A model generated the notes under the pieces. That model did not search any database, was not told the DNA's origin, and saw nothing but the letters and a program-made list of their open reading frames with translations. From contig VZRR01009903.1 of NCBI GenBank assembly GCA_013398015.1, positions 917,985-981,984 of the forward strand: DNA of 64,000 bases, given 5' to 3'. How positions within the stretch are numbered: position 1 is the stretch's first letter; the number at the start of each line of letters is the position of its first letter. The stretch is from Oreocharis arfaki (lineage: Eukaryota; Chordata; Aves; Passeriformes; Paramythiidae). Below are positions 13,698 to 26,185 of the stretch, in pieces. The translations under genes were made by a program, and so were the position numbers.

Positions 13698-13745
13698 CTG
13701 ATCAAAATTAAAGCTCTCCCAGCCAGCAAGAAGCCCAGTTCTGTT
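13698..13745 (-). CDS. Candidate small internal exon, unrecognised (low confidence)
   Basis: A 48-nt minus-strand segment ends at a good donor (GATCAG followed by GTAAGG). The frame on codon boundaries reads NRTGLLAGWESFNFDQ, with an N-glycosylation sequon. The proposed acceptor (GCGGTCAG) has a weak pyrimidine tract, and an in-frame stop lies 21 nt upstream of the proposed start, so the exon cannot be much longer in this frame. Its phase (0 to 0) fits directly in front of the candidate at 10914-11068. Only the donor and the short open frame are actually seen; exon status is inference. Confidence 0.15.
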
Positions 13746-14750
13746 CTGACCGCATTTGTGTTAATTTTTACAGCACATGGGTTTTACACTCTGCATGCTG
13801 TAGTGAACATGAGCCCATGCCAACTCCTGAATCTCTGGCTATTTTCCGCAGAGCATGAAGGGCCTTTGAAACCACCACTGGTAAGGCTCCATGGGATGAT
13901 TTTGCTGCTTCTGTGTTGAAAGTATTAGTGGTTTAGAGTTGAGGCAGAAGACACATCTAGTAGAAATATTTTGAAGATAAAATAAATAAAAAAGAAAAAG
14001 TAGAAAGCAGTCAAACAGGTAATTATTTGTAAAGGAAAAAAACTATTGATTTTCCTCTTGATACATAGTCTAAATTATCCCTCAAGAAAAGTAGTAATGC
14101 ATCTTTAAACAGATTTATGGCTTGTAACTGTAAAAAAGTGGCTTATTTAACTTCAATGCCATTACTGTTTTCATTTGATACAGAGATAGAACGCAAATGC
14201 AGACACTGGAGTGAAAGTTTAATTTGTGGATCAAAAAGATTCAAGGAGATTTGAGGTCCCAGAAGATTCTAGGACTCTTCCACAGCTTTCATTTTTTCTC
14301 CCACTTTCCAATATTCAGGTCCCCAGGTCCCCATCCCTCCTGTCTGTGTGTCCGAGGAGAAGACTGCTTTATCCCACACCTACGGGCTCAACCCTTCCTT
14401 GGAAGGCAATGTTTTTGCTGCACAGGTGTCCACCACAAGATGTATACACTGTTTTCTACTCAAAGTTGTCTCATATGACCTCAGATCTGAGGGCAAAGGA
14501 AGTCCATCAAAGCAAATCCAAGATTACACTATTACCATAGAATAATGATTTATTGTTGGGCCTTTATACTGATACCTTTCTACCAACATGCTGCTTTTGC
14601 AGGTTTGTTTTTTTCCCTGGCATTCCTAATAGTTCATCTGTAAAGGTAGTCCATAAACCAATCTTTTGCAAGAGGAAAGTTAAAGGCAAAATTATAGCGT
14701 GTTACAATATAAAAAGCCCTGCAAATGGCTGTGATTTTCCAAAGTATAAC
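13746..14750. other. Non-coding stretch, nothing specific seen
   Basis: A good plus-strand acceptor-like site (ATTTTCCGCAG at about 13841-13851) and a GTAAGG donor about 30 nt later bracket only a tiny segment without a supported frame. The overlapping frames at 14224-14545 are chance shadows in a locally less AT-rich patch. Confidence 0.5.
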
Positions 14751-14789
14751 CAGGTGGCTGGCTGGCTAGCTGGCTAGCTGGATGGATGT
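14751..14789 (+). repeat. Short imperfect GGCTAGCT/GGAT tetranucleotide repeat
   Basis: Degenerate tandem units of GGCTGGCTAGCT are followed by GGATGGATG. Short and impure, with no associated gene. Confidence 0.8.
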
Positions 14790-17700
14790 ATGACAAAAGA
14801 AAAACTCTGCACAGTGTCATTGCCAGTGAAGTTTAGACAGACTCTGTTTCTGTGCCTTTGAGCTTCAGGTTCAGATTTTACCTGTATTTGCTGAAGGTCA
14901 AGGCACAGCAGAATTTTACCCAGAGAAGACATTTCACCATGATTCTGCATTCCCAACTTTGTCTCCTCCCACTTTTTCCTGAGTCTGTTCTCTGGAGTCT
15001 AATTACATAAATGCATTCACTCCTCAAGCAGTCATCGGTGGGAGTACTAACTTATGTCTCTTTCTTCTATCCAGGACATATGTGCAGAAACTCTGTGGGA
15101 CCCTGAGCCCCCAAAACTTTGATCTTAATTTGAGAAGGTGGGCACTGCATTCAGGAGCTTTTAGGGAAAGTCTGACAGATACTCAACTCTGAATGAATCT
15201 GGTCTCCTCTTCTTAGGAACACCAGGAAAAAAGCAAGAGTCTGCTTCACTGGAAACGCTGTCTCTGGTGGTGATATGGAAAGGCTTAAGAGAACTGCTAT
15301 GACTTTTACCAGTCTCTTGCAAGAGCAACAGCAAATACACAAATACACATGTAGATAATTCTCTTCAAAATAATGTCTTTGTGCTTGAATGGCAATTGGG
15401 CAGGAAAAGAGTGATACACACAGATTAGGTCACAAATACTTGTTCTGGGAGATTAAATGCATATCACAAAGTAGTATTACTGGTATCCTGGTGATATCCC
15501 CGTGGGATGTAATGCAATGTACAAAACAGTAAGGGACTTAAAGTGTTGGAAGACCATATAACCAAAATCTGGCTCCAGCCAGTCAATGTGATGATAATGT
15601 GTAAATACATATACATGCATACATGCATGGATGAGCAGCAGTGATGTGCTGTTCTATGTCAGCTGTTGCACTGGGACCTTTGGACAAGATGGAAGATACA
15701 AGCACCAGTATTGGAGCAGAGAAGACAGGAAGATTATTTATTTGCTATTGTAAGGGGCCATGACAACATCACTGTGTAAAACACAGGATGAAATAACAAT
15801 AAACCTTATTCTCTCTAATACTCAAGGACCTTAATGCACACTTGCATTCTCTTGACATCCGTGGAGAGCAAAGGGAAAGGCAGAAAAGCAATGTGTAGAC
15901 AACTATAAAAAATAAGGACTTCTTGTTCAAAAAACCTGAAAAAGTTGAATGTTCTGTCCCATTGTTTTATTCCCACTAAGCGAGAGAAATATCAAGTGGA
16001 GATTATAATATGCTTTATAATGATTTTGAGCTTTTCTCTCGCACCAAAAAAAAAAAAAGAGAAGTGTTCTTCTTTCAAAACAATACAAATCAAAATTGCA
16101 TACCATCTCACCTTCAAGAAGAAGCAAGAGAAAGGTTAGAAAAAAGCATCTATGGTTTCCTTTTGGCCTCATGTGATTGCAATGCTTGTATCCTAACCAT
16201 GCCAGTGATTCAGAAAAGGTCAGAATTCACCCTGTTTCATTTTTCTGAACCATATCAAACAGTCCTCAGCCACCAAGGAGGGTCTGACCCAGATTTTGTC
16301 TCTTTCTTCTTAGCTCTTTGCCTGTACCTTTTGAGCATCTACTTCCCCAGGCCAACTTTCTAAGCCTCATCATCTCCCTCTCATGTGCCAAAACAATCTT
16401 ATTGCTTTCAGGTCTTTTACTCCCTTTGATCTCTCCTTCTCTATGGACATATTGCCCTTCTCTTTCTTTTCTCCCAGATCCCCACTTCTCCCTTCCTGTA
16501 GATCCTTCAGGTTGATTTCTTCTTTACCCTTCTATTCCCTCAGGTTTTCCCCATATTATAGACTCAAAACCCAATTCTTTATTACAAATTTTTGCCTTAG
16601 TAAGAGTGGGGGAGGGAGCAGGGAGAAGGTCTGCAGCTTTTCCAAATGTTGTGTTGTTGGGAATACTTCCCTTATTGTGCCTGTCTAAAATTTAGTTTAT
16701 ACAGGTGGCAGAATGAAATGTGCCATCTCGTAATTAGTCCCACATGCACTGCAGGCAATTTATCATCAAAACAATCAGCAGTCACCATTTGATTCAGTGA
16801 ATACCAGAGATTATCAGAAAATTGAGCCGAGGGAAAGGAGGAAAATAGGATAGAGCACTTTGGCTTTTGTAATTTTTTTTTTCTCATTTTTTTTCTTCCA
16901 GAAAAATATCATTTTCCCTCTAAAGTAGTGACCAACTCAAATGACTCCATAATGAATAGATTCACAGAAGAACTGTTGTCTTGGCCTTTACAACTTTTCT
17001 TTCCCTCTGATTTTGCTGTATTGGACTTTCTTGTATACTTAATAAACTGCTTCAATAACAGCAATCAGCACAAATGTGCTACTGGTGAGGAGTGTGTTCT
17101 TTTTCTTAGATGAGCACTGCTGCTGCTCTTCGTAGTGATGGCAAGACAGATTGTTACGTCTCTTTTGTTCAAGAAAATGTGCACAGCAAACTCTGGACAC
17201 TCATTCCTGCGCACACACCCGCACACACGTGCACTCTCACACATGGGCACAGCCAGAGGTCTTAAATGCCACAGGCAAAAAGAGGTGTGGAGACAATTCC
17301 CCACAAGATAACTAAGGGTTATTACAGTATCATTTACTGCCAGTCCTTTCAATGTAGAAATCCTGTATTTAATGGAAAAACGGGATGCAACCAAGCTCTG
17401 AGGAACTGCTGAAATCCACGCACCAGAGTAATCAGCGTACAGAGGAGAAATATCTGCAGGGAGAGACAGCAGTAGCCCCATGGCCCTGTGTGAAGGCATG
17501 TCTGCCTCTACCCTACATGTAGGAAGTGTGGAGATACATTATCATCCTGAAGTGCTACGCAGGAATGTTCAGTGATACGGGGCTTGCTTGCCCCATGTCA
17601 TTAAACCATGCACTGGAGGGCATAGCCACCAGGGTGGTCATCCAGACAGAAGCACACCAGTATTCCCAATGTTTTTGAAAGCTTCTTGCTACACACCAGC

Positions 17701-19778
17701 TTCAGAAAAAAAATAGTGGGAAAATCAAGAAACTTTTTTCTTACACTCTCCCAAGAACTGCTCATAGTTTCCCCTTCCGTACTTCAACAGCTGCAACTCT
17801 TCCCTGTCCCAGCCTCTTGCAACCCTTTCTTGTACCAGACTCTGCTAAAAAAGCTCACAAGCCAGCCTTTAAAATTTTTTCCACCATATGTTACAAACTG
17901 ATCATTACAGTCTATGAGTCAAACCGAGTTTACTTTTTAAACAAACGATGTGTCAATAAGACGAATGTTCCAGTGTTAACTTCAATTACCATAGACATGA
18001 CTGCTGATGAAGAGTGTTTGATCTATTGCTACTTCTTCAGGGCAACTTCCTTTCACAAGAAAGGCTTGTATTGCTGTGTTCTCTCTATCCTCTGCTTCCA
18101 TTCTATCAATGTTGCTTTTGTTTTAGAGGCTCTTCAGTTAAATTAATATACTGATCAAAAGCAAAGAACTGAGTTCAGGCTGGGCTCAGTAAATCTAGAG
18201 TTGCGTGAAAGATAAATTGCACAGTGAGAATACAGCCTTTGAGGTGAAGTTTTACAACAGGTAGATAGGTGAAGGTCATGTTATTTTAGCCACAATATAG
18301 CATGACCTAAGGGATTGTTTTAAAATAGTGCAGTGTTTTATTACTGCATTGTTTAATATCAGCTGTGTTATACATTTACCAGAAGCCAATATGTTCTGCA
18401 TGTTCTACTATTTAACATAAAATACCAAATGCAAACAAAACACTTCCACATCCTACTTTGGACAGTGAAAGTCATCTGTGTGGTCCCAGATTGAACTTGC
18501 TGTATAGAGATCTTGCACCTAAGCACAGGACACAGCAAACACAAAATTGCATAGAAAGGGAGTGCAAAGAAACTTGACTTCCCTTTCATTAAAACACTTC
18601 CTTCAGAGTCGACATGAAAACAGCAGCCCTTCCTTAGCTCTTACATGAAACATTCATTGGCTGTACGTGTGCAGCACACAGCAAAGTGCTATCATCTGCA
18701 ACTGAGAGTTTACCTCACATCGACAAGACAAATAAACAGCAATCCTTCACAGATGCTTTAACACCAGTATTTTTCTCTGTACCCTTAAGCACTGACAAAG
18801 GAAACAAACAAGGCACCCAAGAACACACAAGCCTGCGATGCCATCAGGTGTGGGGGGGAGGAAGGCAGAGTCAGGAAGAGCAGTCAATCACCACCCTTCC
18901 TTGTCCTCACCTCTCTCTCCTCAGTCCTTTCTGCTACTGCAGAAAGCAGAGATGTCTTGAGCAACATCCATACTCCTCCCAGTCTGAGCAGAGGCTGGAC
19001 AATCTTCCTCGTGGACACATGTAAGCTCTTGCTTATAAGGCACAGAAATTTTGGCTCACGTGGAAGTTACTCTACCATGTGGCACATGGACAGACATTTG
19101 TAGCTCCTAGGTCAGGGCGAGTCCAAACAAAGGTCTCAAATTCAAATAATGTGGCCAAATTCACATATTGTAGCCAAACAGTAATAAATTGGAAGACATT
19201 TGAGAAAAGCCTCATTTTTAACACCCTTGTAACCTCCTTATATCTAGCTATGCCAATGAAGGCATAAGAAAAGGAGTAAGCGGAAATCCCCAGCCCCCAG
19301 TGTATCTAACAGAACATGGAGACGGTGAAGGTGGGTGGCTCCCCTGCTGTTTACAAACCAGCACTGGTGGGCTGTTAACACTGGAAGCAACAGTACTTCA
19401 CCAATGTCATCACTTAACAATATAATATGACAGCATGTATAGAACCGATTAGCATAAATCAACATAATACCCACTTTGCAGCATTAGTATTGAAAACTTT
19501 CATCCTCGAGTAGTGAGGGGGACACAGTATATGATGAATTGTAATGATTTTTTTTCTGAAGTGCTCTTACACGGCATAGTATGTTTGCATAGTACGTGCA
19601 TGTGAGACTGCATACATACGTGTTTTAAGAATATGCATAATATTGTAAGCTATGGCATTAGTTTCTGACAATAACATTCCAATATTTCTATGATCTTTTC
19701 TTAGACTTAAAAAAGGAGACAAATTTGCAGGAGCTGCCACATGGGGGAGGGTGGAACTAAAGCAGTGTGTGAGGGTGG
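14790..19778. other. Non-coding stretch, nothing specific seen
   Basis: About 5 kb with chance frames up to 144 codons (17065-17499, minus strand) that show no domain, no splice-bounded structure and no sustained composition bias. Short A runs occur near 16046. Pyrimidine-rich sequence at 16400-16550 is unremarkable. Confidence 0.5.
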
Positions 19779-19806
19779 GTGTGTTTGTGTGTGTGTGTGT
19801 GTGTGT
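19779..19806 (+). repeat. GT dinucleotide microsatellite
   Basis: About thirteen GT units with one T interruption. It is a typical polymorphic vertebrate microsatellite with Z-DNA potential but no linked gene signal. Confidence 0.95.
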
Positions 19807-22800
19807 ATTCATTTTGATTTCAAAGCACATCAGCATGTCTCTCTGTGTCCAAAGGGTCATCATGCATAGAGTCACATAAATAGAGGCTGCTTAAAAAAAT
19901 AGCTTGAGGTCACTCAGATTCCTACGTTTGAATTACAGATAAACATATTTCAAAGTGTAAACTTTGGATGTAAGGTACAGGGGAGAAGAACCTTACATGC
20001 CACTTCCATCAATTTTGATAGAGTAGTTTCAATTTTCAGTGTACCAATTCAAAGGTCTGGTGGCTTTCTGACAACACTGAGCTCTGCCTTTTCCTCCTCA
20101 TTCTCTGTCCTTCCCTCCAGTGCTTTGTGCACACTGATCGTTACCCATTTCAAACCTGAATGCTTAATCACATCCAAGTGTATTTTTGAGAGCTCTTCCA
20201 AAGTCTTCACTTTAGGCAGCATTTTCCTGAACAAGAGATCTCTTTTGGGGTTAAGATGGCATGCACACTTGGAGATGGCAGGCAAAATACAAATAAAGGA
20301 AAAGAACAGGGCACAACAGAAATGCTTCTCCTGTCCTGAGGGATAAGTCTATAAATTCTCTAGACTCTACAGCAGGTCAGGATAGTTAAATTCGCCGTTT
20401 CTTCACCAGCAATGATGACAAGGAAAACCTGAGGAAGGTCTTCGTGAGTGGTACTCTAGTCACTCTCCGCTCCACTTCTCTAAGGCGACATCCTGTTTCC
20501 CAGCAGAAAGCCTACCACAGGCCTTGCTTACCACCATTTGGCATCATATCTCTGCACTCACCCTTTCAATCATATTAATGCCAATAATGCAACAATCTTT
20601 TTCTTTTATAAAGGTCTTAACCTGGCTTGTGCATTAATTTAGTCTGCCAAGTTATTTATGCACCTATAAAAATGCAGACTAGGCATCCTTACAAGCACAG
20701 GCACATCCTATTAATGCTGATCTGAAAGAGTTCTGAGCTCACCATTTACAGGTCCTTGATAGCGTTGGCCCGTTACTGAATGTTTTCTAGGGGCCAGAGG
20801 TGAACAAGCTGATTCCAAAGGGGATCCATCTGTGTCTTCCAGCTTCACTTAAAGTCCATTCTTTCCCATTGGACAGATCCACTCATCTTTTGCTGTGTCC
20901 ACACAATCTTGTAGTATTTCCAGACCGATGAAAACAAACAACGCTGATGTATGTTCAAACACTTCTGTTGTGATATTTCCAACCTATTTCAGCTACCGTT
21001 TCAGTAAGTGTTGGGAATGTGTAGTACTGCTCTGAAATGACACTGTATTCACAAGCTTTCCGTGGACATTTTGGCGAAACCTGCTCTGAAAACACTGACA
21101 GTTTTGTCCAAGTGAAGCCCAGAAGATTAGGCAGTATGTGGTACTCCAATAATAACACCAAAGGAAGGAGTATTATTAAGAGGCAGTTTAATTTTTGAAC
21201 ATATCATGTAACACACTGTGAAAGTAGCACAAGGTCAAGGAAAACACCTATTATTTAATTTGACTTGGAGCCAAACTGGTGGTGATGTTGAAGACCACAC
21301 TTCTCTCTCTGAATGGAACTTCCTTTATTCAGTCCTTCCAACTTCATCAAAACTTTCCGCTCACTCTACCTCCATCTGTCTCTTTCTTAGCAAATATACC
21401 AGAATCTCTGAGGGTCCTCCCCTCTCATTCTTTATTTCTCTGCCAGATGAATGAGGAACACTCTTTACTCCTCTATAAGCCACATTTTTTCCCATTTCTT
21501 CCTTCAGCTGAATCTCAACAGCTCCAAGAAAGTCAAAGCAGCGAGATAACAGCAGAACCTCATCTTAGAAATCAATGTCATTGTCATCTGAACTCTTCTT
21601 TCCAGAAAACATTGCCCCTCCTTTCCTGTACAATAAGATGATTTCACATCAAAGGTAACCATGACAGCATCATGGCAGACATATTTGTTTGGTAGGTGGG
21701 TTAAAGCATTTTTTCAGTACTGTATGCCTATTAACGTTATTACCCACAGACTCAAAAAAATCACTATATCAGTCATTAAAAAGGTACACGTGAATGCAAG
21801 ATTTACTAAGCCTGAGTGGATGTGATCAATAATTTAAATATTACTGGATAACAAGTAAAGAAGACAAAAATAACAGCTTTGCTTTCAGGATATATGTAGC
21901 TGTCCTATGAACGTAAATATATTTAAACATTTCTGCTGTATTTTATGGCTCTATATAAATATCAAAATAGGTTTATAAGTTGAAAGGAGAACATGCCAAT
22001 TCTAAAATCATCACTCACAGCACTTCAGTTTATGCAGTTAAATTTCCCAGCTAACGGCATTCTGCAGGCAGTTGCTCTCCTGCCCAGGAGGCAAACCACA
22101 CATCTGCCTTTCCAATGCTCATGGTAAAAAAATCAGGCAGGAAATGCAGGCCTGCCAGAGCACATTCAAGGACAGTAGGGGTAAGGAGACTCATCAGAGC
22201 CACTACTTGCAACACAACCTCTCTTGGGTGGAGTAGAAGGTTACTCAGACAAGACAAATATCTGCATAAGGATGTCATTGCATTGGTGCCTTTTTCTGCT
22301 TCCCTTGGCACCCTGGTCTTCTCTTTCCATGCTTTTACCTGACCAACATCCTCAGAAAAAGGTACTGTCTCTCTCTCCCCTTTTCTGGATGAAAAGGTCA
22401 ATATGGAGAAAGGTCACTTTGAATGCTGCACTGAACAGACCACCTATCTCTGGCACCCGAAGTTAGGTTGCATCCAGTGAGGGGCACATCATAAACCATT
22501 ATAAAATCAATGCCTTCATTAGAAGTGTGCTTAAAATGGAACCTCTTGCAAGAAACTTTATGGGTACCACAAACACTTGGTGATGGGATCCATTTATTGG
22601 CCTCCTCCGAGCTGCAGGAAACTAGATCTTCTGTAACCCCAATGACTGTGTAGGACTCCAAAGTGGTGTGATTAAAGATTTCTGTGAAATGCACTATGAA
22701 TTTTTCCAGATCTCCCCTCAAGGTCAAGAGGAAGCTGGGTCCCATTTTTTTTCCCAGACTTTATTTCTCATAAAATCCAGTTATCATTAAGGTGTCAGTG

Positions 22801-22869
22801 GAAAAGGAAAGGAAGAATTTGACGAGCCTTTCTCTTTCCTGCCTTTCACTTTGGTTGTATTTTTCTCAG
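19807..22869. other. Non-coding stretch; one unexplained 116-codon minus frame
   Basis: The minus frame 22398-22745 is Cys-rich with N-glycosylation sequons and looks more protein-like than most here. I could not find a good acceptor upstream of it, and the best downstream donor (AG followed by GTGGTC) is mediocre. The rest of the stretch shows no repeats or genes. Confidence 0.4.
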
Positions 22870-22896
22870 GATTATGCCCCTTGGACAATATGCAAG
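22870..22896 (+). CDS. Candidate 27-nt plus-strand microexon
   Basis: A 27-nt segment is flanked by a near-ideal acceptor (GGTTGTATTTTTCTCAG) and a strong donor (CAAG followed by GTAAGTTT). All three frames are open; the frame on codon boundaries reads DYAPWTICK. A length divisible by three is typical of regulated microexons. It could also be a non-coding RNA exon or a pseudo-exon, because short segments between good sites do arise by chance. No plus-strand partner exon was identified. The splice sites are seen; function and transcript are not. Confidence 0.22.
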
Positions 22897-23287
22897 GTAA
22901 GTTTGGCTTAACCTGTACAGCTTTATTTTTACATTATCCAGAATCGTTCATTTGGCATCAAGAGGTTTCACTCAGATGACATAGATAAAATCACAGCAGA
23001 ATTATATTGGCATAAGTGAACCCAACTTTTTATTCAAAAAATATACACCTCCATCCCAAAAGCTTCTCTAAATCCTAAAGAACAAGACCAGAAGAAATTA
23101 TAAAGAATCAAATTTCCTGAAGTCTTTGACAGCACCGTAGTACTCCATCAGAAAACCTGGTGAATCTACTGATCATCTGATGGAACAGGTCATCATCAAG
23201 TTTTCCCAACCACTTTCCAAGCCACCTGTTTGAGCTAGTCAAAATTCAGTCTCCTATTAGACTCTGTTCTTGGGTGGGTCCTTGCAT
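22897..23287. other. Non-coding stretch, nothing specific seen
   Basis: No frame, repeat or site stood out apart from the hairpin that follows. Confidence 0.5.
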
Positions 23288-23318
23288 CCTCTTGGGTGGA
23301 ACCCTTTCACCCAAGAGG
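23288..23318. other. Perfect 11-bp inverted repeat (hairpin), 9-nt loop
   Basis: CCTCTTGGGTG at 23288-23298 pairs perfectly with CACCCAAGAGG at 23308-23318. An outer GCAT/ATGC pair (23284-23287 with 23324-23327) extends the stem past an asymmetric internal loop. A further copy of CTTGGGTG lies just upstream near 23270. The structure is visible; whether it is transcribed is unknown. Confidence 0.85.
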
Positions 23319-24873
23319 ACGAAATGCTCTCTAGCCCCAGTGGGTACCTTCTGGCCTGGTGGTGAATTAAGGTATTAGAGCTCTGTAGGAGGGTGGTGCA
23401 GGTGAGCTGATCTGAGTGGGAATCAGGTCATGTCTTAGGGGCTACTGTGTAGCAGATGCAGGCAACTCCAACTCATTTTCCACTAGATCATATGGCCAAA
23501 CCCTGTAGCCATGACAGGTAAAACTCCTGAGCAGCTCTTCCCCAAACCAAGCCTAAGAGAAAGAGCAACAAACAAAAACCAGGCAGCAGTTTCCCTCAGA
23601 CTCTGTATGACAAATATTTCAACTGATAGTTCTTTTGCAGCCTACTTTGTCATGTCTTTTTTCTTTTTAATTTATTTATTAGCATTTTCAATACTCCTTC
23701 TGCACCATAACTTTATTTAAGGCTGTTGGCTGGGAGCCCCTGGGAGGGTTCCCAGTCCTCTGGGTGGATTCCCGGTCCCTGTAGGCCACAGTATTACGAG
23801 TGTGACCTCCTGCCTTGCCAGGGCTTTAAAGGGCCCATCTGCCCTGTTACCATCAATCACATTGGATATTTGTAATTCAGCCCCTCCAAATCACCCAGGT
23901 TATATTTCCAGTCCTAAACAGTGTCCAAAGCTATTCTCTGCTATTCTTTTTGCATAGAAAGAAAAATATCTAATGTAAAGCCTGTTTCCCCCTCGTAACA
24001 TTTATGCATAGACCGTGTTACTGCTATTATATTCTGAAAAACAGTTATTTCACCAAAAAAAAATCCTTTTCATAAGTGCTTTGCTCCCTACATTTTTTTC
24101 TTTTCCTTTTATGTTGCATATACCAACAGGGGCCAACTTTATTTCAGTATTGACTTGGATTTTGATGAATATGCTTCTATTTCATTTATTCTTTATTTGT
24201 GCAAAAGCTAGGCAGTACTTTTACATTGTTTCCCACTTCCTTTTTGATTAAACTGTTATATTTGATTTTCCAGAAATAAAGCAGCACAGAGATAGAGAGA
24301 GTGAGAAAAATACATCATCCTTGATTCTCTCCTGACTCATAGCTCTCTAAGCTCTGACCCAAAAGCCCACCTTAACTCACTGGAAATAAGTGCCCAAAGG
24401 GAGCCATCAAGAGATGAAGCTCTTCAGGAAGTGACTACCCAAAGTACTAACCACAGGAGAATAAGGCCTTTTCCACCGAAAATTAACTGAGCTGCTCAAA
24501 CAAAAACACTAAGCCTACTATAAACCAACTATAATAATAATAATAGATGACCCAAGTCAGGCCTTTTAAACTAAATTGCTATAATCAGTATTAAAGATCA
24601 AAGATCAAAGGCCACTAAAACTTCAGTGCCATTACTTAGCATGTCAGAGAAAACCCAGTCCATACAAATTCAGTGTATAGGCTGTATATCTCTTTTTCTT
24701 TGCATCTAACTTTCCAAAACTCTCTTCCTTGGGGTTGGGGGTATCCCCATTCTTTGTTTCAGCTTAGACAAAGAGCTTTCTGAGCAAAAAATATTGCCAA
24801 CTACAATACAAAGAGTATATATATAAAAAACTTCCCTTTTTGCTGTGTGCCCACAACAGGATTTGGCAGTAAA
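23319..24873. other. Non-coding stretch; GC-richer patch at 23.7 kb
   Basis: At 23730-23830 a GC-richer segment contains two diverged copies of a GGGTTCCCAGTCC-like word, perhaps an old repeat I cannot name. A short ATA run lies at about 24531-24548. If the minus-strand exon chain just above is real, this region would hold its 3' UTR; TTTATT (rc AATAAA) occurs near 24190. Confidence 0.4.
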
Positions 24874-25006
24874 CTAAGACCAAGACAACAGTTTCTTCAC
24901 TAAATCAGTCAGCAATGGGAGCACAGTTTCACCAGTGCCACTTGTTAAGGGAAGGAAATTTACTGTTGCTTCTTTGAGCACCCCCACGGGACATGACTGA
25001 AACATC
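24874..25006 (-). CDS. Candidate terminal coding exon (five-exon minus chain, exon 5)
   Basis: The segment begins after an excellent acceptor (TCTGCTTCCTTCTCCCCAG). Entering with one carried base, it reads 43 residues starting MFQSCPVGVLKEATVNFLPL and ending KKLLSWS before a TAG stop. Its phase matches the donor of the segment at 25189-25246. The C-terminal third (TVLPLLTDLVKKLL) could form an amphipathic helix. I cannot assign a family. If real, the gene ends here and the minus-strand candidates below 14 kb belong to something else. A non-coding RNA with an incidentally open frame is a serious alternative. Confidence 0.25.
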
Positions 25007-25085
25007 CTGGGGAGAAGGAAGCAGAAAACATCACAATAAAAAAGACCATCCAATGTAACCCTGAAAAGTGAACCTGATGCTACAA

Positions 25086-25142
25086 CCCTCATCCACTTCC
25101 ATTCATTCTTCCCCGATCCCTTTCCCTCATCCACTTCCATTC
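25086..25142 (+). repeat. 19-bp perfect direct repeat, 38-bp period
   Basis: CCCTCATCCACTTCCATTC occurs at 25086-25104 and again at 25124-25142, separated by a related pyrimidine-rich spacer. It looks like a minisatellite-style duplication of about 38 bp. It lies between two exon-like segments and is not in a supported reading frame. Confidence 0.85.
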
Positions 25143-25188
25143 CCTTTCACAGCCTGTCCAGCCTATGGCCAGGGTGCGCAGCCCTTAC

Positions 25189-25246
25189 CTTGCAGTGTGT
25201 GGTGACTGCTTTGGAAGATCACCAGTTCCTAAGCTGCTGACTTTCT
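25189..25246 (-). CDS. Candidate internal exon (five-exon minus chain, exon 4)
   Basis: A 58-nt segment lies between an excellent acceptor (long pyrimidine tract ending GGCATTCTTAAG) and a good donor (GCAAG followed by GTAAGG). Entering with two bases it reads KVSSLGTGDLPKQSPHTA and leaves with two bases, matching both the segment above (leaves with one) and the terminal segment below (enters with one). Too short to show a domain. The splice sites are the strength of this call; coding status rests only on the frame chain. Confidence 0.25.
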
Positions 25247-26185
25247 CTTAAGAATGCCAACAACAACAGCAAGAGAAACATTCATTTTCACAGAATGACC
25301 ACAGGAATAGAAAAAGCAGACAGTGAAACTTTTTTGTCTCTAAAACAGAAAGCTTCAGGCCAGATGAACTGCACCACAGGCCATCCTTGTGGTCTTTGGG
25401 CAAAGGAATGACAGGCACTAGAGAAGCAGATGCTGCCTGCTGTTAACTACTGCAGCTCACTCCTCCATTAGCCTTCATCTGTCCAAGAAGGCACCTCATT
25501 ACCATTTTAGCTGCTGAAGAGGCAGGGGAGCAGTTACTTACTTGCACGGTGGCTGCTCCCGACTGCAGCCCCCAGTATGAGACAAAACACACAGTGTTTA
25601 CTTCACATGCAGTTGCAGCTGAGGTCTGGCTGTGGGCTCCTCACAGCTGCACAGGATCTTCCCTGCTCCCCTCCAGGGAGAGGAGCAGCCAGGGCGGTGT
25701 GTCAGGAGCTAGGCTGGGCACAACGCAAGGAGCCCTGCTGAGAAGATGGGCAGGCAGCATGAGCCTTGCCGCGAGGAGCATAGGCTAGCTCTGTGAGTTG
25801 CAGCAAAGTGCAGAAATCGTGGCTAAGCACAAGGTAGTGCGTTCCTGAAAGCCCCTGAGCAGGTCAGTGACCAGGAATAGAGCCGAGTCAACACTCCAAC
25901 AACACTCCTTGCAATGTCAGCCTTCATCCTTTTTAATCTCACTCTGCCCTTCTCAAGACCCAGAAGTGGCATTTGTGCTTTGGATGAGCCTGTGAAAGAC
26001 CTCCAGGCTGTCCACCTATCAGCTGCCATCAGTTGTGCTTCCTTTTCTTCAGGTCTCTTGCATCTGGCTGTATGCCAGGGCCCCCAGCCTGCTCACCCAG
26101 CAAACAGACAGCCTAAACCATGCTGCCTAGCTGCCCGCTGGTGGGGCAACCTGCCACTCAGCTGGAAAAGATACCAGCACCTTAC

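Noticed and set aside
13841..13882. Plus-strand acceptor ATTTTCCGCAG and donor CACTG/GTAAGG 29 nt apart
   Set aside because: Tiny segment opposite a minus-strand candidate, no partner exon of matching phase; typical decoy.
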